This document shows positions 24,572-35,023 of a stretch of DNA of 64,000 nucleotides, piece after piece (position 1 is the stretch's first letter; the number at the start of each line of letters is the position of its first letter). The stretch covers positions 1-64,000 of the forward strand of contig JAEETA010000011.1 in the NCBI GenBank assembly GCA_016286555.1, in the 5' to 3' direction. Both the position numbers and the translations under genes were made by a program. This stretch comes from Lachnospiraceae bacterium (GTDB lineage: Bacteria; Bacillota; Clostridia; Lachnospirales; Lachnospiraceae). The notes beneath the pieces were generated by a model. The model saw nothing but the letters and a program-made list of their open reading frames with translations, did not search any database and had not been told where the DNA came from.

Positions 24572-26646
24572 TCTTCTACGATCCTCTTGAATTTCTTTTC
24601 CAGTTCCGTCTCCGTCATCACGATGATGGTGGGACGGCCGTGGGGGCAGTTGTAGGGATTCTCCAGGGTCAGCAGCTCGTCGATGAGGCGCTCCGCCTCC
24701 GGAAGGGTGAGCTTATCGCCGCCCTTCACCGAAGCTTTGCATGCCATGCCTGCGATCTTTTCCTCGATGACCTTGTAGCTCCCTCTGGCATTTCCGTCGG
24801 AAAGTTCCTCCAGGATCCGCAGGAACAAGGAACCTTCGGACTGACCGTAGAGGTCTGTGGGCACCGCCCGGAGAGCGTATTCACTGCCACCCATATGCTC
24901 GATCTCGAAACCGATGGCTGCAAAGGCGTCTGCGTGCTTCAGATACAGATCCTCTTCAGAGGAGGAAAGGGTGACGATAACGGGAGGCAGAAGGTTCTGG
25001 GAACAGACTGCCTTCTCCCGATAGGCCTTTACCATCCTCTCGTAATTTACCTTTTCATGAGCGGCGTGCTGATCGATGATCATGAGCTTACGCTCGTACT
25101 GAATGAGCCAATAGGTTTCAAACAGCTGGCCGATGATACGGAAATCCTTCCGGTGCTCTTTCGTGAGGATCTTATCCGCAAAGAGGTGCTGTTGCTGCCC
25201 TGACTCACCGATTTCGGGGAAGGCAGTTTGATTTTGCACCTCGGTCTCCGGGGAGGCAGGCTGCCGCTGCCCCCCGATCTCCGTAAAGGAAATGCCGTTT
25301 TTGGCAGGGATCCGCTCATCCGGAGCAAAGAGATCCTTGGCAGGCGGCGCAGGCTCGAAGGGGGCCTTCTCCGCAGTGGTTTCCGTGAAGAAATCTTCTA
25401 CTGTCACCTGCTCAGTTTTCTGAACATCTATGGATGGAGAAACTGCTGCAATCGCACGTTCTGTCGTGGGAGCAGAAATGGGACTCTTTGGTGTGCCTGC
25501 ATTGGAAGGTGTTGTCCCATAGGTACTCTCCTCCCGAACCGCGACCCCTCTGCGCTCCAGCTCAAAGGGCTCGGGATTTTTCCCGGAACGGACCTCGGAG
25601 ATGGATTCCTTCTCCCGCTCCTTCTGTTCCGCCTTGCTTTCCAGCACATGTCCGGGAAGCATCTCCTGCGCCTTCAGCACAGCTCTGATGGCTTCTGAAA
25701 CGGTGGCGTAGAACAGATTGGAATCCTGAATTCTCACCTCCTGCTTGGTGGGATGGACGTTCACATCCACTGCATGAGGATCGATGGTAAAGAGCAGGAA
25801 GCATACCGGGAAGCGGTGCAACATCAGATACTCCCGATAGCCTTCTTCGATGGATTTTGCGATGAGATCGCTGACAACGTATCTTCCGTTGATGTAATAG
25901 ATCTCAAAGTTCCGGTTGGAACGCACCAGTTCCGGCTTTCCCAGGAAGCCTCTGACACTGATGCCGTTTTTGGAAGCGTTAAAGGGCACCAGGGAAAATG
26001 CGATCTCTCTGCCGTAGATCTGGTAGATGGCGTCTTTGAGCTGTGCATTTCCGGAGGTGTGAAAACGGGATTTGCCGTTCACCGTCACCTGAAACGCAAT
26101 CTCCGGATGGGACAGAGCGATGCGCTCCATCACATCGGTAATGGCACTGCCTTCGGTGTTGGGAGTCTTCAGGAATTTTCTTCTGGCGGGGGTGTTGTAG
26201 AACAGGTTCCGCACCAGAATGGTGGTGCCGTTCGGAGCACCCACTTCGGAAAAACTTGTTTCCTTTCCGCCTTCGATCTCCATACGGGTACCGATGAGGG
26301 CATCCGGTGTTTTGGTGATGATCTCCACTCTGCTGACGGCGCAGATGCTGGAAAGTGCTTCACCTCGGAAACCCAGGGACAGGAGCGCGCTTAAGTCTGT
26401 TGCATCCTTGATCTTGCTGGTGGCATGGCGCAGAAAAGCGGTGCGGACTTCGCCTGAAGGGATGCCACAGCCGTCGTCGGTAATGCGGATCCACTCGATG
26501 CCGCCGTCGCGGCACTCCACCGTAATGGCTTTGGCGCCTGCATCCACCGCGTTCTCTACCAGCTCCTTTACCACGCTGGCAGGGCGCTCTACCACCTCGC
26601 CGGCAGCGATTTTGTCTATGGTTGCTTCATCCAATACACGGATCAT
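24568..26646 (-). CDS. mutL: MutL, mismatch repair endonuclease
   Basis: 692 residues. The N-terminal GHKL ATPase has ENAVDAG, DDGCGI and GFRGEAL. The middle is a proline- and glutamate-rich linker of about 150 residues. The C-terminal domain has DQHAAHEKVNYER near residue 523 and CPHGRPT near the end, the metal-binding sites of latent nicking MutL proteins found in bacteria without MutH. The ATG at 26646 follows GAGGTTTGATC. It lies 32 bases behind mutS. Confidence 0.96.
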   Translation of the reverse strand: MIRVLDEATIDKIAAGEVVERPASVVKELVENAVDAGAKAITVECRDGGIEWIRITDDGCGIPSGEVRTAFLRHATSKIKDATDLSALLSLGFRGEALSSICAVSRVEIITKTPDALIGTRMEIEGGKETSFSEVGAPNGTTILVRNLFYNTPARRKFLKTPNTEGSAITDVMERIALSHPEIAFQVTVNGKSRFHTSGNAQLKDAIYQIYGREIAFSLVPFNASKNGISVRGFLGKPELVRSNRNFEIYYINGRYVVSDLIAKSIEEGYREYLMLHRFPVCFLLFTIDPHAVDVNVHPTKQEVRIQDSNLFYATVSEAIRAVLKAQEMLPGHVLESKAEQKEREKESISEVRSGKNPEPFELERRGVAVREESTYGTTPSNAGTPKSPISAPTTERAIAAVSPSIDVQKTEQVTVEDFFTETTAEKAPFEPAPPAKDLFAPDERIPAKNGISFTEIGGQRQPASPETEVQNQTAFPEIGESGQQQHLFADKILTKEHRKDFRIIGQLFETYWLIQYERKLMIIDQHAAHEKVNYERMVKAYREKAVCSQNLLPPVIVTLSSSEEDLYLKHADAFAAIGFEIEHMGGSEYALRAVPTDLYGQSEGSLFLRILEELSDGNARGSYKVIEEKIAGMACKASVKGGDKLTLPEAERLIDELLTLENPYNCPHGRPTIIVMTETELEKKFKRIVED

Positions 26647-26678
26647 GATCAAACCTCAAATGAAAACAGATACTTCGA

Positions 26679-29345
26679 TTACAGCTTAAAACGGTTCTTC
26701 AGCTTGCTCTGCAGTCTGTAGAGCACGTTCATGGCATCCAGCGGTGTCAGGGTGGTGATCTCCACATCCATCAGCTCCTGAATAACATCTTCGTCACTGA
26801 CGGTATCAAAGAAGCTCATCTGCCCCAGATCCACTTCATCCAGTGCCTTTACCTTCTTGTGTGGTGCGGCATTGCCGTCTCCTACAGTGATGGACTGGAT
26901 CCGTTCAGTGATGTCGTTGTCCGAAAGCTGCTCTGCAATCTCCAGGGCTCTGTCGATGACCATATCAGGCAGTCCTGCCAGTCTTGCCACCTGGATACCG
27001 TAGCTGCGGTCTGCGCCGCCCTTGACGATCTTCCGCAGGAAGACGATGCCGTCCCCCGACTCTTTCACTGCCACGCAGTAATTGTTGACATTGTCGATCT
27101 TGCCTTCCAGTTCCGTCAGTTCGTGATAGTGGGTGGCAAAGAGTGTTTTTGCACCCAGGATCTTACGGTTGCTGACATGCTCTACCACGGCCCAGGCGAT
27201 GGACAGACCGTCGAAGGTAGAGGTACCGCGACCGATCTCATCCAGGATCAGAAGGCTCTTTGGCGTTGCATTGCGCAGGATGTTGGACACTTCGTTCATC
27301 TCCACCATGAAGGTGGACTGGCCGCTGGCCAGATCGTCGGAAGCGCCCACTCTGGTAAAGATGCGATCCACCACACACAGATCCGCTTCTCTTGCGGGAA
27401 CGAAGCAGCCTACCTGTGCCATGAGGACGATGAGTGCAACCTGCCGCATGTAGGTGGATTTACCTGCCATGTTGGGACCGGTGATGATGTTGACGCAGTT
27501 TTTGGACTGATCCAGCAGAGTGTCGTTGGGAATAAAAAGATCATTCTCCAGCATCTGCTCCACTACGGGGTGACGTCCTTCGGAGATCTTAATGACACCT
27601 TTGTCATTGATGGAGGGACGGACATAATGGTTCCGTTCGCTCACGAGACTTAAAGCTGCATAGACATCCAGTTTTGCAATCTCCTTTGCTGTCTTCTGGA
27701 TCCGTAGGAGCTCTGCCCCCACCGCATCCCGGACATCGCAGAACAGGGAATACTCCAGGTTTACCAGCTTGTCTTCCGCATTGAGGATGGTATCCTCCAG
27801 TTCCTTCAGCTTCGCATTGGTAAAACGCTCTGCATTTGCCAGGGTCTGTCTGCGAATGTAATCTTCCGGCACCAGCTCTGTGTAGGAATGGCTGACCTCG
27901 TAATAGTAGCCGAATGCCTTGTGATATTTGATATGCAGGGTCTTGATGCCTGTGCGCTCTCGCTCGGCAGTCTCCAGCTCCATCAGCCAGGTCTTACCGT
28001 CGTGCTTTGCGTGACGGAGTCTGTCCACTTCCTCGTTAAAGCCGTCCCGGATGATGTCACCGTCACGGACGGAAAGGGGCGGTTCGTCCGCAATGGCGGA
28101 TTCAATGAGACCGCACAGATCCGTCATGGGATCGATGCCCTCCCGGATTTCCGTCAGTTCTTCGCATTTGAACTCCTGCAGCACCGTCAAAATGGCGGGG
28201 AGCATGGACACGGAACTCTTAAATGCCAAAAGGTCTCTGGGATTGGCGGTTTTGTAGGTGATCCTGGTAATGAGGCGCTCCAGGTCATACACGGGATTTA
28301 GATATTCCCGGATCTCATCTCTGCTGATGGCGGAGCCGCAGAGCTCTTCGATGGCATCCAGCCGCTTCAGGATCATGCCCTTATCGATGAGGGGCTGCTC
28401 CAGAGAGGTACGCAGGAGTCTGCCTCCCATGGCGGTACGGGTCTTGTCCAGCACCCACAGTAAGGAGCCGCGCTTTTGCTTATCCCGGAGAGTCTCCGTC
28501 AGTTCCAGATTCCGTCTGGAAGCGGAGTCCAGCAGCATATAGGAACTTGCCAGGTAAGGAATGATCCTGGTAATGTTCTGCAGGTCGTTCATCTGGGTCT
28601 CCTGCAGATACCCCAGCAGTGCGCCGGCACTCAGCGCTCCGGAAGGAAAGTCCTCCAGTCCCAGACCGATGAGGGAACTTGCCTTGAAATGCTCGCAGAT
28701 GAGCTTTATGCACCTGCTCTCTTCAAAGAAGCGGTTATCCAGGCTGTCGATGGGGGCGTGGAGATTCTCCCGCAGCACATCGATCTGTTCGCCGCTCATG
28801 AGATAGGCATCGTTGCAGATGATCTCACGAGGCTCAAACTTCATGATCTCATCACGGAGCTTATGCAGATCCTCAGGCTCCGTCACATAGAAATCACCGG
28901 TGGTGATGTCAGCGATGGAGAGGCCGATGCGAGTGCTGTCATAGAAAATGCAGAACAGGAAATTGTTCTTGTTTGCTTCCAGGGCCGTCATGTTCATGTT
29001 GGTTCCGGGGGTCACCACGCGGATGACTTCCCGTTTTACCAGGCCCTTTGCCAGCTTAGGATCCTCCACCTGCTCACAGATGGCGACTTTGTAGCCCTTG
29101 GCCACAAGCCTTGCGATATAATTGTCCGCAGCATGAAAAGGCACGCCGCACATGGGGGCGCGCTCTTCCATTCCGCAGGATTTACCTGTCAGAGTCAGTT
29201 CCAGCTCTTTGGATACCAGTACGGCATCTTCAAAGAACATCTCGTAAAAATCGCCCAGACGATAGAACAGGATGCAGTCACTGTACTGCTTCTTTGTCTC
29301 CAGGTAATTCTGCATCATGGGCGTGACTTCGGATAGTTCGGGCAT
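26679..29345 (-). CDS. mutS: MutS, mismatch recognition ATPase
   Basis: 888 residues. Mismatch-binding Phe-x-Glu is visible in RLGDFYEMF at about residue 36; the ATPase has GPNMAGKST and LLILDEIGRGTSTFDG, and the signature FATHYHEL. A C-terminal helix-turn-helix ends the protein. It starts with an ATG overlapping the miaB TAA by one base, behind AGGAGAACGTAAGTA, so mutS, mutL and miaA follow miaB on one transcript. Confidence 0.97.
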   Translation of the reverse strand: MPELSEVTPMMQNYLETKKQYSDCILFYRLGDFYEMFFEDAVLVSKELELTLTGKSCGMEERAPMCGVPFHAADNYIARLVAKGYKVAICEQVEDPKLAKGLVKREVIRVVTPGTNMNMTALEANKNNFLFCIFYDSTRIGLSIADITTGDFYVTEPEDLHKLRDEIMKFEPREIICNDAYLMSGEQIDVLRENLHAPIDSLDNRFFEESRCIKLICEHFKASSLIGLGLEDFPSGALSAGALLGYLQETQMNDLQNITRIIPYLASSYMLLDSASRRNLELTETLRDKQKRGSLLWVLDKTRTAMGGRLLRTSLEQPLIDKGMILKRLDAIEELCGSAISRDEIREYLNPVYDLERLITRITYKTANPRDLLAFKSSVSMLPAILTVLQEFKCEELTEIREGIDPMTDLCGLIESAIADEPPLSVRDGDIIRDGFNEEVDRLRHAKHDGKTWLMELETAERERTGIKTLHIKYHKAFGYYYEVSHSYTELVPEDYIRRQTLANAERFTNAKLKELEDTILNAEDKLVNLEYSLFCDVRDAVGAELLRIQKTAKEIAKLDVYAALSLVSERNHYVRPSINDKGVIKISEGRHPVVEQMLENDLFIPNDTLLDQSKNCVNIITGPNMAGKSTYMRQVALIVLMAQVGCFVPAREADLCVVDRIFTRVGASDDLASGQSTFMVEMNEVSNILRNATPKSLLILDEIGRGTSTFDGLSIAWAVVEHVSNRKILGAKTLFATHYHELTELEGKIDNVNNYCVAVKESGDGIVFLRKIVKGGADRSYGIQVARLAGLPDMVIDRALEIAEQLSDNDITERIQSITVGDGNAAPHKKVKALDEVDLGQMSFFDTVSDEDVIQELMDVEITTLTPLDAMNVLYRLQSKLKNRFKL

Positions 29346-30754
29346 TACTTACGTTCTCCTAGATAATAAAATCCTTTGCATTCCCGTAAGTATACGGGAA
29401 TGATCTCTCCGATGAGGGAAGCATCTCCCGGAAGATGCACCAGACAGTTATTGGAAAGTCTGCCGGTCACCAGGGAAGGATCCGACTCGTTCACTTCCTC
29501 AATAAGGGCGTCCATGGTCATCCCTTCGTATTTTGCAGCCTGTTCTCTGGCCGTTTCCTGTACCAGTTTCAATACTCTGTCAAACTGTTTGGAAACAAAT
29601 TCTTCGGACACCTGATCGTCATAACCTGCCGCCGGAGTGCCGGAGCGTTTGGAGTAGATGAAGGTGAAGGCGTTGTCGAAGCGTACCTGCCGGATCACAT
29701 CCAGGGTATCTTCAATATCAGCCTCAGTCTCTCCGGGAAAGCCGACAATGATGTCGGTGGTGATGGCCAGATCCGGGATTTCCTTACGGATTTTTAACGC
29801 CAGCTCCAGGTACTGTTCCTTGGTATATCTCCTGTTCATGCGTCGCAGTATTTCCGTGGATCCTGACTGCAACGGCAGATGAAGATGCCTGCAGATCTTG
29901 GGATTGCGCTTCATGACTGCGATTAGCTCATCCGACAGATCCTTTGGATGGGAGGTCATAAAACGGACTCTTTCGATGCCTTCCACTTCACAGACCATTT
30001 CCAGGAGCTGAGCAAAGGAAGGGGCGTTTTTCAGGTTCTTGCCGTAGGAATTCACATTCTGTCCCAGGAGCATCAGCTCCTTGCAGCCATCCTGTGCCAG
30101 GCACCGTGCCTCTGCCAGAATATCCTCCGGCTCTCTGCTGCGCTCTCTGCCACGGACGTATGGAACGATACAGTAGGTGCAGAAATTGTCACAGCCGAAC
30201 ATGATGTTCAGTCCGGACTTGTAGGAGTATTTCCGCTTGACCGGGAGATCCTCCACGATTCTGTCCGTTTTCTCCCAGATGTCGATGATGTTGCCATCCT
30301 GGGACAGAACGGATACCAGCAGTTCCGGGAATTTGTACAGGTTGTGGGTACCGAAGATCAGATCCACAAAACGGTAGCTGGTGCGGAGCTTTTCCACCAC
30401 CTGGGGTTCCTGCATCATGCATCCGCAAAGGGCGATCTTCATTCCCGGATTTTTCTTTTTATAGCCATTCAGTACGCCCAGTCTGCCGTAAACCTTCAGG
30501 TTGGCATTTTCCCGGACGGTGCAGGTATTGTAAAGGACGAAATCTGAGTTCTCGTCCTCGGTGATCTCGTAACCGACCTGCTCTAAAATGCCGATGAGCT
30601 TTTCAGAGTCTCTGGCATTCATCTGGCAGCCGAAGGTCACCACACAGGCGCGTAACTTGCGCCCTGCTTCCGCCTCTTTCGCAGAAAGGAGCTGCGCAGC
30701 CTTCGCGATATATTCTTTTTGAACTTGTGTTTCTTTCAGATCTTCCTGTCTCAT
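29345..30754 (-). CDS. miaB: MiaB, tRNA-2-methylthio-N6-dimethylallyladenosine synthase
   Basis: A radical-SAM enzyme that adds a methylthio group to the MiaA product. 469 residues: an UPF0004 domain with three cysteines (VTFGCQMN, YNTCTVRENA, CGCMMQ), the SAM cluster motif FGCDNFCTYCIVPYVRG, and a C-terminal TRAM domain. The N-terminal extension of about 40 residues is normal for the Firmicutes form. Its ribosome site is weak (GATAGG). Confidence 0.96.
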   Translation of the reverse strand: MRQEDLKETQVQKEYIAKAAQLLSAKEAEAGRKLRACVVTFGCQMNARDSEKLIGILEQVGYEITEDENSDFVLYNTCTVRENANLKVYGRLGVLNGYKKKNPGMKIALCGCMMQEPQVVEKLRTSYRFVDLIFGTHNLYKFPELLVSVLSQDGNIIDIWEKTDRIVEDLPVKRKYSYKSGLNIMFGCDNFCTYCIVPYVRGRERSREPEDILAEARCLAQDGCKELMLLGQNVNSYGKNLKNAPSFAQLLEMVCEVEGIERVRFMTSHPKDLSDELIAVMKRNPKICRHLHLPLQSGSTEILRRMNRRYTKEQYLELALKIRKEIPDLAITTDIIVGFPGETEADIEDTLDVIRQVRFDNAFTFIYSKRSGTPAAGYDDQVSEEFVSKQFDRVLKLVQETAREQAAKYEGMTMDALIEEVNESDPSLVTGRLSNNCLVHLPGDASLIGEIIPVYLRECKGFYYLGERK

Positions 30755-30762
30755 AAAACCTA

Positions 30763-31269
30763 TCAGCCCGTAGAGCCAAAGCCTCCGTTTCTCGAGGTGC
30801 TTACATCATCGTCTTCCGTGATACCGTAAGGCAGGAACACGCCCTGCAGTACCGCATCCCCTTCTCCGGCAACCAGGATCTTGCCTTCATTGGAGTCGTT
30901 GGTGAGCTTTACGAAGATCTGACCTTCGTTGTCGCTGTAATAGTAGTCGCTGTCGATGATGCCGACGGTGTTGTTCAGCTGCAGGCGGTACTTAAAGCCC
31001 AGGCCGCTTCTGGGAAACATGAAAAGTGCCCAGTCAGGCTGCATCCAAGCCCGGATCCCGGTGGGAAACTTGATGGTCTGGCCGCTTTCCAGGGTAAAGG
31101 GCACGGGAGTATGAAAATCATATCCTGCGCTGCCGGTGGTGGCTCTGGTGGGAAGGATGATGGAATCGTAAATCCTTTGGAGCTCTGCCTGGGAGTAATT
31201 ACCCAGATCTTGCATGCCTTCGGCAAATTTCTCAAAGCTTACTTTCTCAAAACGTGCAACTCGTTGCAT
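30763..31269 (-). CDS. dut: dUTP diphosphatase
   Basis: It hydrolyses dUTP to dUMP, keeping uracil out of DNA. Trimeric dUTPase motifs are present: TGSAGYDF (motif 1), FPRSGLGFKY (motif 2), NTVGIIDSDY (motif 3) and the C-terminal RNGGFGSTG (motif 5). The start was placed at ATG 31269 behind AAGGA; in-frame ATGs upstream lie within nrdG. It overlaps the end of nrdG by 23 bases in another frame, so it is probably coupled to it. Adjacent nucleotide-reduction genes fit the role. Confidence 0.92.
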   Translation of the reverse strand: MQRVARFEKVSFEKFAEGMQDLGNYSQAELQRIYDSIILPTRATTGSAGYDFHTPVPFTLESGQTIKFPTGIRAWMQPDWALFMFPRSGLGFKYRLQLNNTVGIIDSDYYYSDNEGQIFVKLTNDSNEGKILVAGEGDAVLQGVFLPYGITEDDDVSTSRNGGFGSTG

Positions 31270-31816
31270 GGGCCGTGGTTCCTTTCTCATATACTTTATA
31301 GTAGTCGGGGCAGTGTAATGTGACGGCTGCGTCAGTTCCTTTTTCCTCATATGCGGACAGGGAAGCGGGAACATCGATAACCCGCTGGTTTTTACTGCCC
31401 TTCCAGCAAAGGAGATTGTCCTTCATGCGCTCCAGGAAGGGACCATCCACAAGGACGTCGATGTATTTCATATGGGGCAGATCACGAATCTCCTCCCAGA
31501 GATAGCCGGTGTAAAGCCAGATGGTCTTGTCCGGGAAACGGGATTTCACCTCCTGCAGGAGCATCAGCAATTCCTCCCGGTTTCCCAGATAGAGAGGATC
31601 ACCGCCACTTAAGGTAATACCGGAGATATAATCCCTGGAAAGAACCGCAAAGAGCTCTTCCCGGGCAGCTTCATCAAAGGGAAGGCCTCCCTCCGGATCC
31701 CAGGTGATGGGATTCTGGCACCCAGGACAGGCATGATCGCAGCCTGATAGCCACAGGACGACCCGGAGCCCGTCTCCGTTTTTCATGTCATCCTTCGTTA
31801 TGTCATGATATCTCAT
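31247..31816 (-). CDS. nrdG: NrdG, activating enzyme of anaerobic ribonucleotide reductase
   Basis: A radical-SAM enzyme that installs the glycyl radical on NrdD. 189 residues with the cluster motif CDHACPGC (CX3CX2C), LSGGDPLY as the SAM-binding GGDP loop, and NPITWDPEGG as in the family. It is four bases behind nrdD, and the two form the oxygen-sensitive class III reductase; no class I or II reductase was seen in the window. Confidence 0.95.
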   Translation of the reverse strand: MRYHDITKDDMKNGDGLRVVLWLSGCDHACPGCQNPITWDPEGGLPFDEAAREELFAVLSRDYISGITLSGGDPLYLGNREELLMLLQEVKSRFPDKTIWLYTGYLWEEIRDLPHMKYIDVLVDGPFLERMKDNLLCWKGSKNQRVIDVPASLSAYEEKGTDAAVTLHCPDYYKVYEKGTTAHATSCTF

Positions 31817-31819
31817 ATT

Positions 31820-33973
31820 TTACATGGACCGCCTTTCGGCAATCTCAGCCATTTTTGCTTCGTTTAATCTGGTGTCACCGTGCACTCTGGAATAGGACAG
31901 GTAGCCGTTCATCCGGTCGATCTTCGTCAGGTTCCGACTGCCGCAGACGGGACACACATCCATATACAGCTCCTCGTGTCCGCAGTCGTCACAGTAGGAC
32001 AGGCTCAGGTTCACCCCTTCATAGAATCCCATGGTCATGGCTCTGCGGATCAGAGTGGTGATGGCTTCCAGATTGTAATCAATGGGGTACTTCACGTACT
32101 GGATCTTGCCACCGTTGAAATAATCCCAGAAACGCTTCTCCAGGTCCTGCTTCTCGATGGGTGTAATGTCCTCGGAAACATGGCAGTGGAAGGAATTGGA
32201 CACATACTCTCTGTCGGAGACACCTTCGATGATGCCGTACTTGTTCCGGAACTGCTTTACCTGCAGGCCGCACAAGTTTTCGGCGGGAGTTCCGTAGATG
32301 GCATAGAGTCTGCCGTCTTCCTCCTTGAACTGCGCCACCTTTTCATTGATGTGCTTCATGACCTCCAGGGCGAACTCTCCGTCCTCCACCAGGCTCTTGC
32401 CGTTGTAGAGCTCCTGAAGCTCGTTTAAAGCGGTGATACCGAAGGATGCGGTTGCTGCATTCAGCAGAGGCTTGATCTTCTCATGAAGCTCCAGATGACC
32501 TCCCAGGAATCCTCCCTGACAGTACGCCAGGGGATTGGTGGATGCCTTCATCTCGCCCAGGTAAGCGTAGGTGCGCAGATGGAGCTTGCGGATCATCTCC
32601 AGGTAGTAGTCAAGGATCTCGTAGAAATCCACGTTTTCCTTGCGGCTCCTTGCCAGGATCATGGGCAGGTGCAGGGAGACAACGCCGATGTTGAAGCGGC
32701 CGATAAAGACAGGCTTGTCATTTTCGTCCGCAGGATGCATGCCGCCCTTCTCATACCAGGGAGAAAGGAAGGCTCTGCAGCCCATGGGAGAAATGATACG
32801 GCCGTACTTTTTGTACATTTCCGGCACATAGCCCTCTCCCGTCAGGGACAGGTAGTCGGGATACATGGACTTGGAGGAGCATTCCACGGATGCCTTGAAC
32901 ACATCCTCCAGCTCTCCGCCGGGGCCGTGAAGGTTTTCGTCATAGAGGAACACAATCTTGGGGAAAAGCACGGGCTTTTTGTGCCCCTTCTTTCCCTGAC
33001 CGATCTTTCTTACTTCCAGCAGAGCCATGGTTGCCATCTTAGCGAAAAATCCGGTACCGGTGCCTGCGGTTACGGTGATGAAGGGATAATCTCCACGGCT
33101 GGATGCCACGGTATTGAATTTGTATTCCCAGCCCTGGAAGCCCTGTTCGAATTCACGCTTCACATCATCCAAAGCGGTCTTCTTTGCCAGCTCTTCTTCC
33201 ACGCCCAGGGAGACGTATTTTTCGTATGCCTTCTTGTAGGATTTCTCAGCGTAGGGCTCCAGGATCAGCTCCACGCTGGGTACCGTAAAGCCACCGTACT
33301 GCTGGCCAGCTGCGGAAAGGATGATGTCACCCATGACATCGAAAGCCACATCCAGGCTCTTAGGCTCGTTGTACCATACATTGCCCATCTCGAAGCCGCC
33401 CCGCAGCACCTCCTCGATGTTAAAGAGACAGCAGTTCATGGTATCCCGGCGGGAGGACATGTCATGGACGTAAATATATCCGTCACGACAGGCCTGAATC
33501 TCTTCGGTGGTCATGAAAAATTTCTGATACAGGGACTTATTTAACTGGTTGAAGATCAGGCTGCGCTTGGTGGATACCAGGGCGGAGTCGGTGTTGGAAT
33601 TCTCCTTGTCACCGATGTACATGATGGACTGACTCTTCTTGTAGACGTCATCCAGCATCCGGACGAAATCCTGCTTGTAGTTCCGGTAGTCACGGTAGCT
33701 TTTTGCCACGATGGGCTTTACCTGATCCAGAACGCTCTCCACGATGTTGTGCATCTCGGAAATGGGAATTTCCTTCTGCCCCAGGGAGTCCACTTTCTCC
33801 ACCACCAGACGACAGATGGTCTCGTTCTCTTCTTCCGTAAATTCGGTCAATGCGCGGTAAGCACTCTTTCCCACGGCGTCAATGACCTTGTGAACCACAA
33901 AGGCCTCTTTGGAGCCGTCCTTCTTGATGACAAAAGTGGTTAATTTCGGCTGATAGCGCTCATCGTAATTCAT
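31820..33973 (-). CDS. nrdD: NrdD, class III anaerobic ribonucleoside-triphosphate reductase
   Basis: It makes dNTPs from NTPs under anaerobic conditions. 717 residues: an N-terminal ATP-cone (FVIKKDGSKEAFVVHKVIDA), the ten-stranded barrel with conserved HDMSSRRDTMNCCLFN, a zinc site from CDDC and CPVC near residues 665-685, and the glycyl-radical segment RMNGYLSYSRV close to the C terminus. The ATG follows AAGGAGATCAGCA. It is preceded by a WYL-domain regulator gene. Confidence 0.97.
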   Translation of the reverse strand: MNYDERYQPKLTTFVIKKDGSKEAFVVHKVIDAVGKSAYRALTEFTEEENETICRLVVEKVDSLGQKEIPISEMHNIVESVLDQVKPIVAKSYRDYRNYKQDFVRMLDDVYKKSQSIMYIGDKENSNTDSALVSTKRSLIFNQLNKSLYQKFFMTTEEIQACRDGYIYVHDMSSRRDTMNCCLFNIEEVLRGGFEMGNVWYNEPKSLDVAFDVMGDIILSAAGQQYGGFTVPSVELILEPYAEKSYKKAYEKYVSLGVEEELAKKTALDDVKREFEQGFQGWEYKFNTVASSRGDYPFITVTAGTGTGFFAKMATMALLEVRKIGQGKKGHKKPVLFPKIVFLYDENLHGPGGELEDVFKASVECSSKSMYPDYLSLTGEGYVPEMYKKYGRIISPMGCRAFLSPWYEKGGMHPADENDKPVFIGRFNIGVVSLHLPMILARSRKENVDFYEILDYYLEMIRKLHLRTYAYLGEMKASTNPLAYCQGGFLGGHLELHEKIKPLLNAATASFGITALNELQELYNGKSLVEDGEFALEVMKHINEKVAQFKEEDGRLYAIYGTPAENLCGLQVKQFRNKYGIIEGVSDREYVSNSFHCHVSEDITPIEKQDLEKRFWDYFNGGKIQYVKYPIDYNLEAITTLIRRAMTMGFYEGVNLSLSYCDDCGHEELYMDVCPVCGSRNLTKIDRMNGYLSYSRVHGDTRLNEAKMAEIAERRSM

Positions 33974-33994
33974 TGCTGATCTCCTTTGGATTGA

Positions 33995-34984
33995 TTACTG
34001 TTCCTTCAGATGCTGCAAACGCTCTTCCAAAAATGCTCTGTATCCTTCCGCAGCCTTCTCCGGCTGCAGGATCCGTACCTGACTGCTTAGGCCTGCCAGA
34101 TACCCGTAAAACAGATCATTTAAGATGACTTTGCATCTGGCGGTGAAAAATCCCTCCCGGGAAGGATGGATGGGAACATCCCTGCCGAAGCGGTCGATGA
34201 TAACGCCCAGCAAAGAGTCGGGAAATTCGATGCTCAGCACATCCTCTTCTCCGTGGTACATGCCGAAGGATTCGTTCACGTAGCGCTCCAGATCCAGGCG
34301 CTCCATCTGAGAGGCACCGAGACGTTTCTCCTCCGTCTCACGGACCTGCTTCATCTTGTCCACGCGGAAATGCTTGATCTTCTCGGCTTCCGCATCGTAG
34401 GCCAGGAGGTAATAGTTCTCATCCTGCCATGCCAGATACCAGGGGCTTAACTGCCTGGTCTCGGGGCCCTTTACCACCAGTTCCTTCTTCCGGTTCCAGG
34501 CATAGTAGGTAAAGGTGATCTGCCGGTTCTCCCGGATGGCTCTGTGGATGGTGTCGATGTTGTAGAGGATCTCTTCATTCTCGCTCTTCACACGGCTTCC
34601 CACAAAGACACTTCTGTTCAGGCTCTTGGCCTGTTCCCGGCTGGTGAGATTTCCGAGCTTCCTTGCCAGTTCCGCCGATTTGGAAGCGGAAATAAAACGG
34701 GAAGACTGCACCGCATCCACCAGGAGCTTCAGTTCCGGAAGTTCAAAATCTCTGGAAAGCAGCTTCCAGCCGCCGCCGTTTCTGGTGGGTTCTCTGGCAA
34801 TGTCATAGCCCAGATCCGTCAGGCAGTTCATATCGGAGTAGAGGGTCTTCCGGTCGCAGACGATCCCCTCATCCGACAGGCGCTTTAAGAGCTCTGCCGT
34901 GGTCAGGCTGTGATCTTCGTCGCTGTCCTTCTGTAAATACTGTAACAGCAGGACCAGTTTTGCTTTTTTGTTAAAATCAGCCAT
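33995..34984 (-). CDS. WYL-domain transcriptional regulator
   Basis: 329 residues: an N-terminal winged helix (LLQYLQKDSDEDHSLTTAEL, then the recognition helix RKTLYSDMNCLTDLGYDI) and a WYL domain (LSPWYLAWQDENYYLLAYD, KIKHFRVDKM) thought to sense a ligand, often a nucleotide or nucleic acid, in this family. It is 21 bases upstream of nrdD. The location suggests it may regulate the nrdDG transcript, an inference only. Confidence 0.88.
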   Translation of the reverse strand: MADFNKKAKLVLLLQYLQKDSDEDHSLTTAELLKRLSDEGIVCDRKTLYSDMNCLTDLGYDIAREPTRNGGGWKLLSRDFELPELKLLVDAVQSSRFISASKSAELARKLGNLTSREQAKSLNRSVFVGSRVKSENEEILYNIDTIHRAIRENRQITFTYYAWNRKKELVVKGPETRQLSPWYLAWQDENYYLLAYDAEAEKIKHFRVDKMKQVRETEEKRLGASQMERLDLERYVNESFGMYHGEEDVLSIEFPDSLLGVIIDRFGRDVPIHPSREGFFTARCKVILNDLFYGYLAGLSSQVRILQPEKAAEGYRAFLEERLQHLKEQ

Positions 34985-35023
34985 AGTACCTTCCTACTTT
35001 CCCGGGAAATGGAGAACACAGAA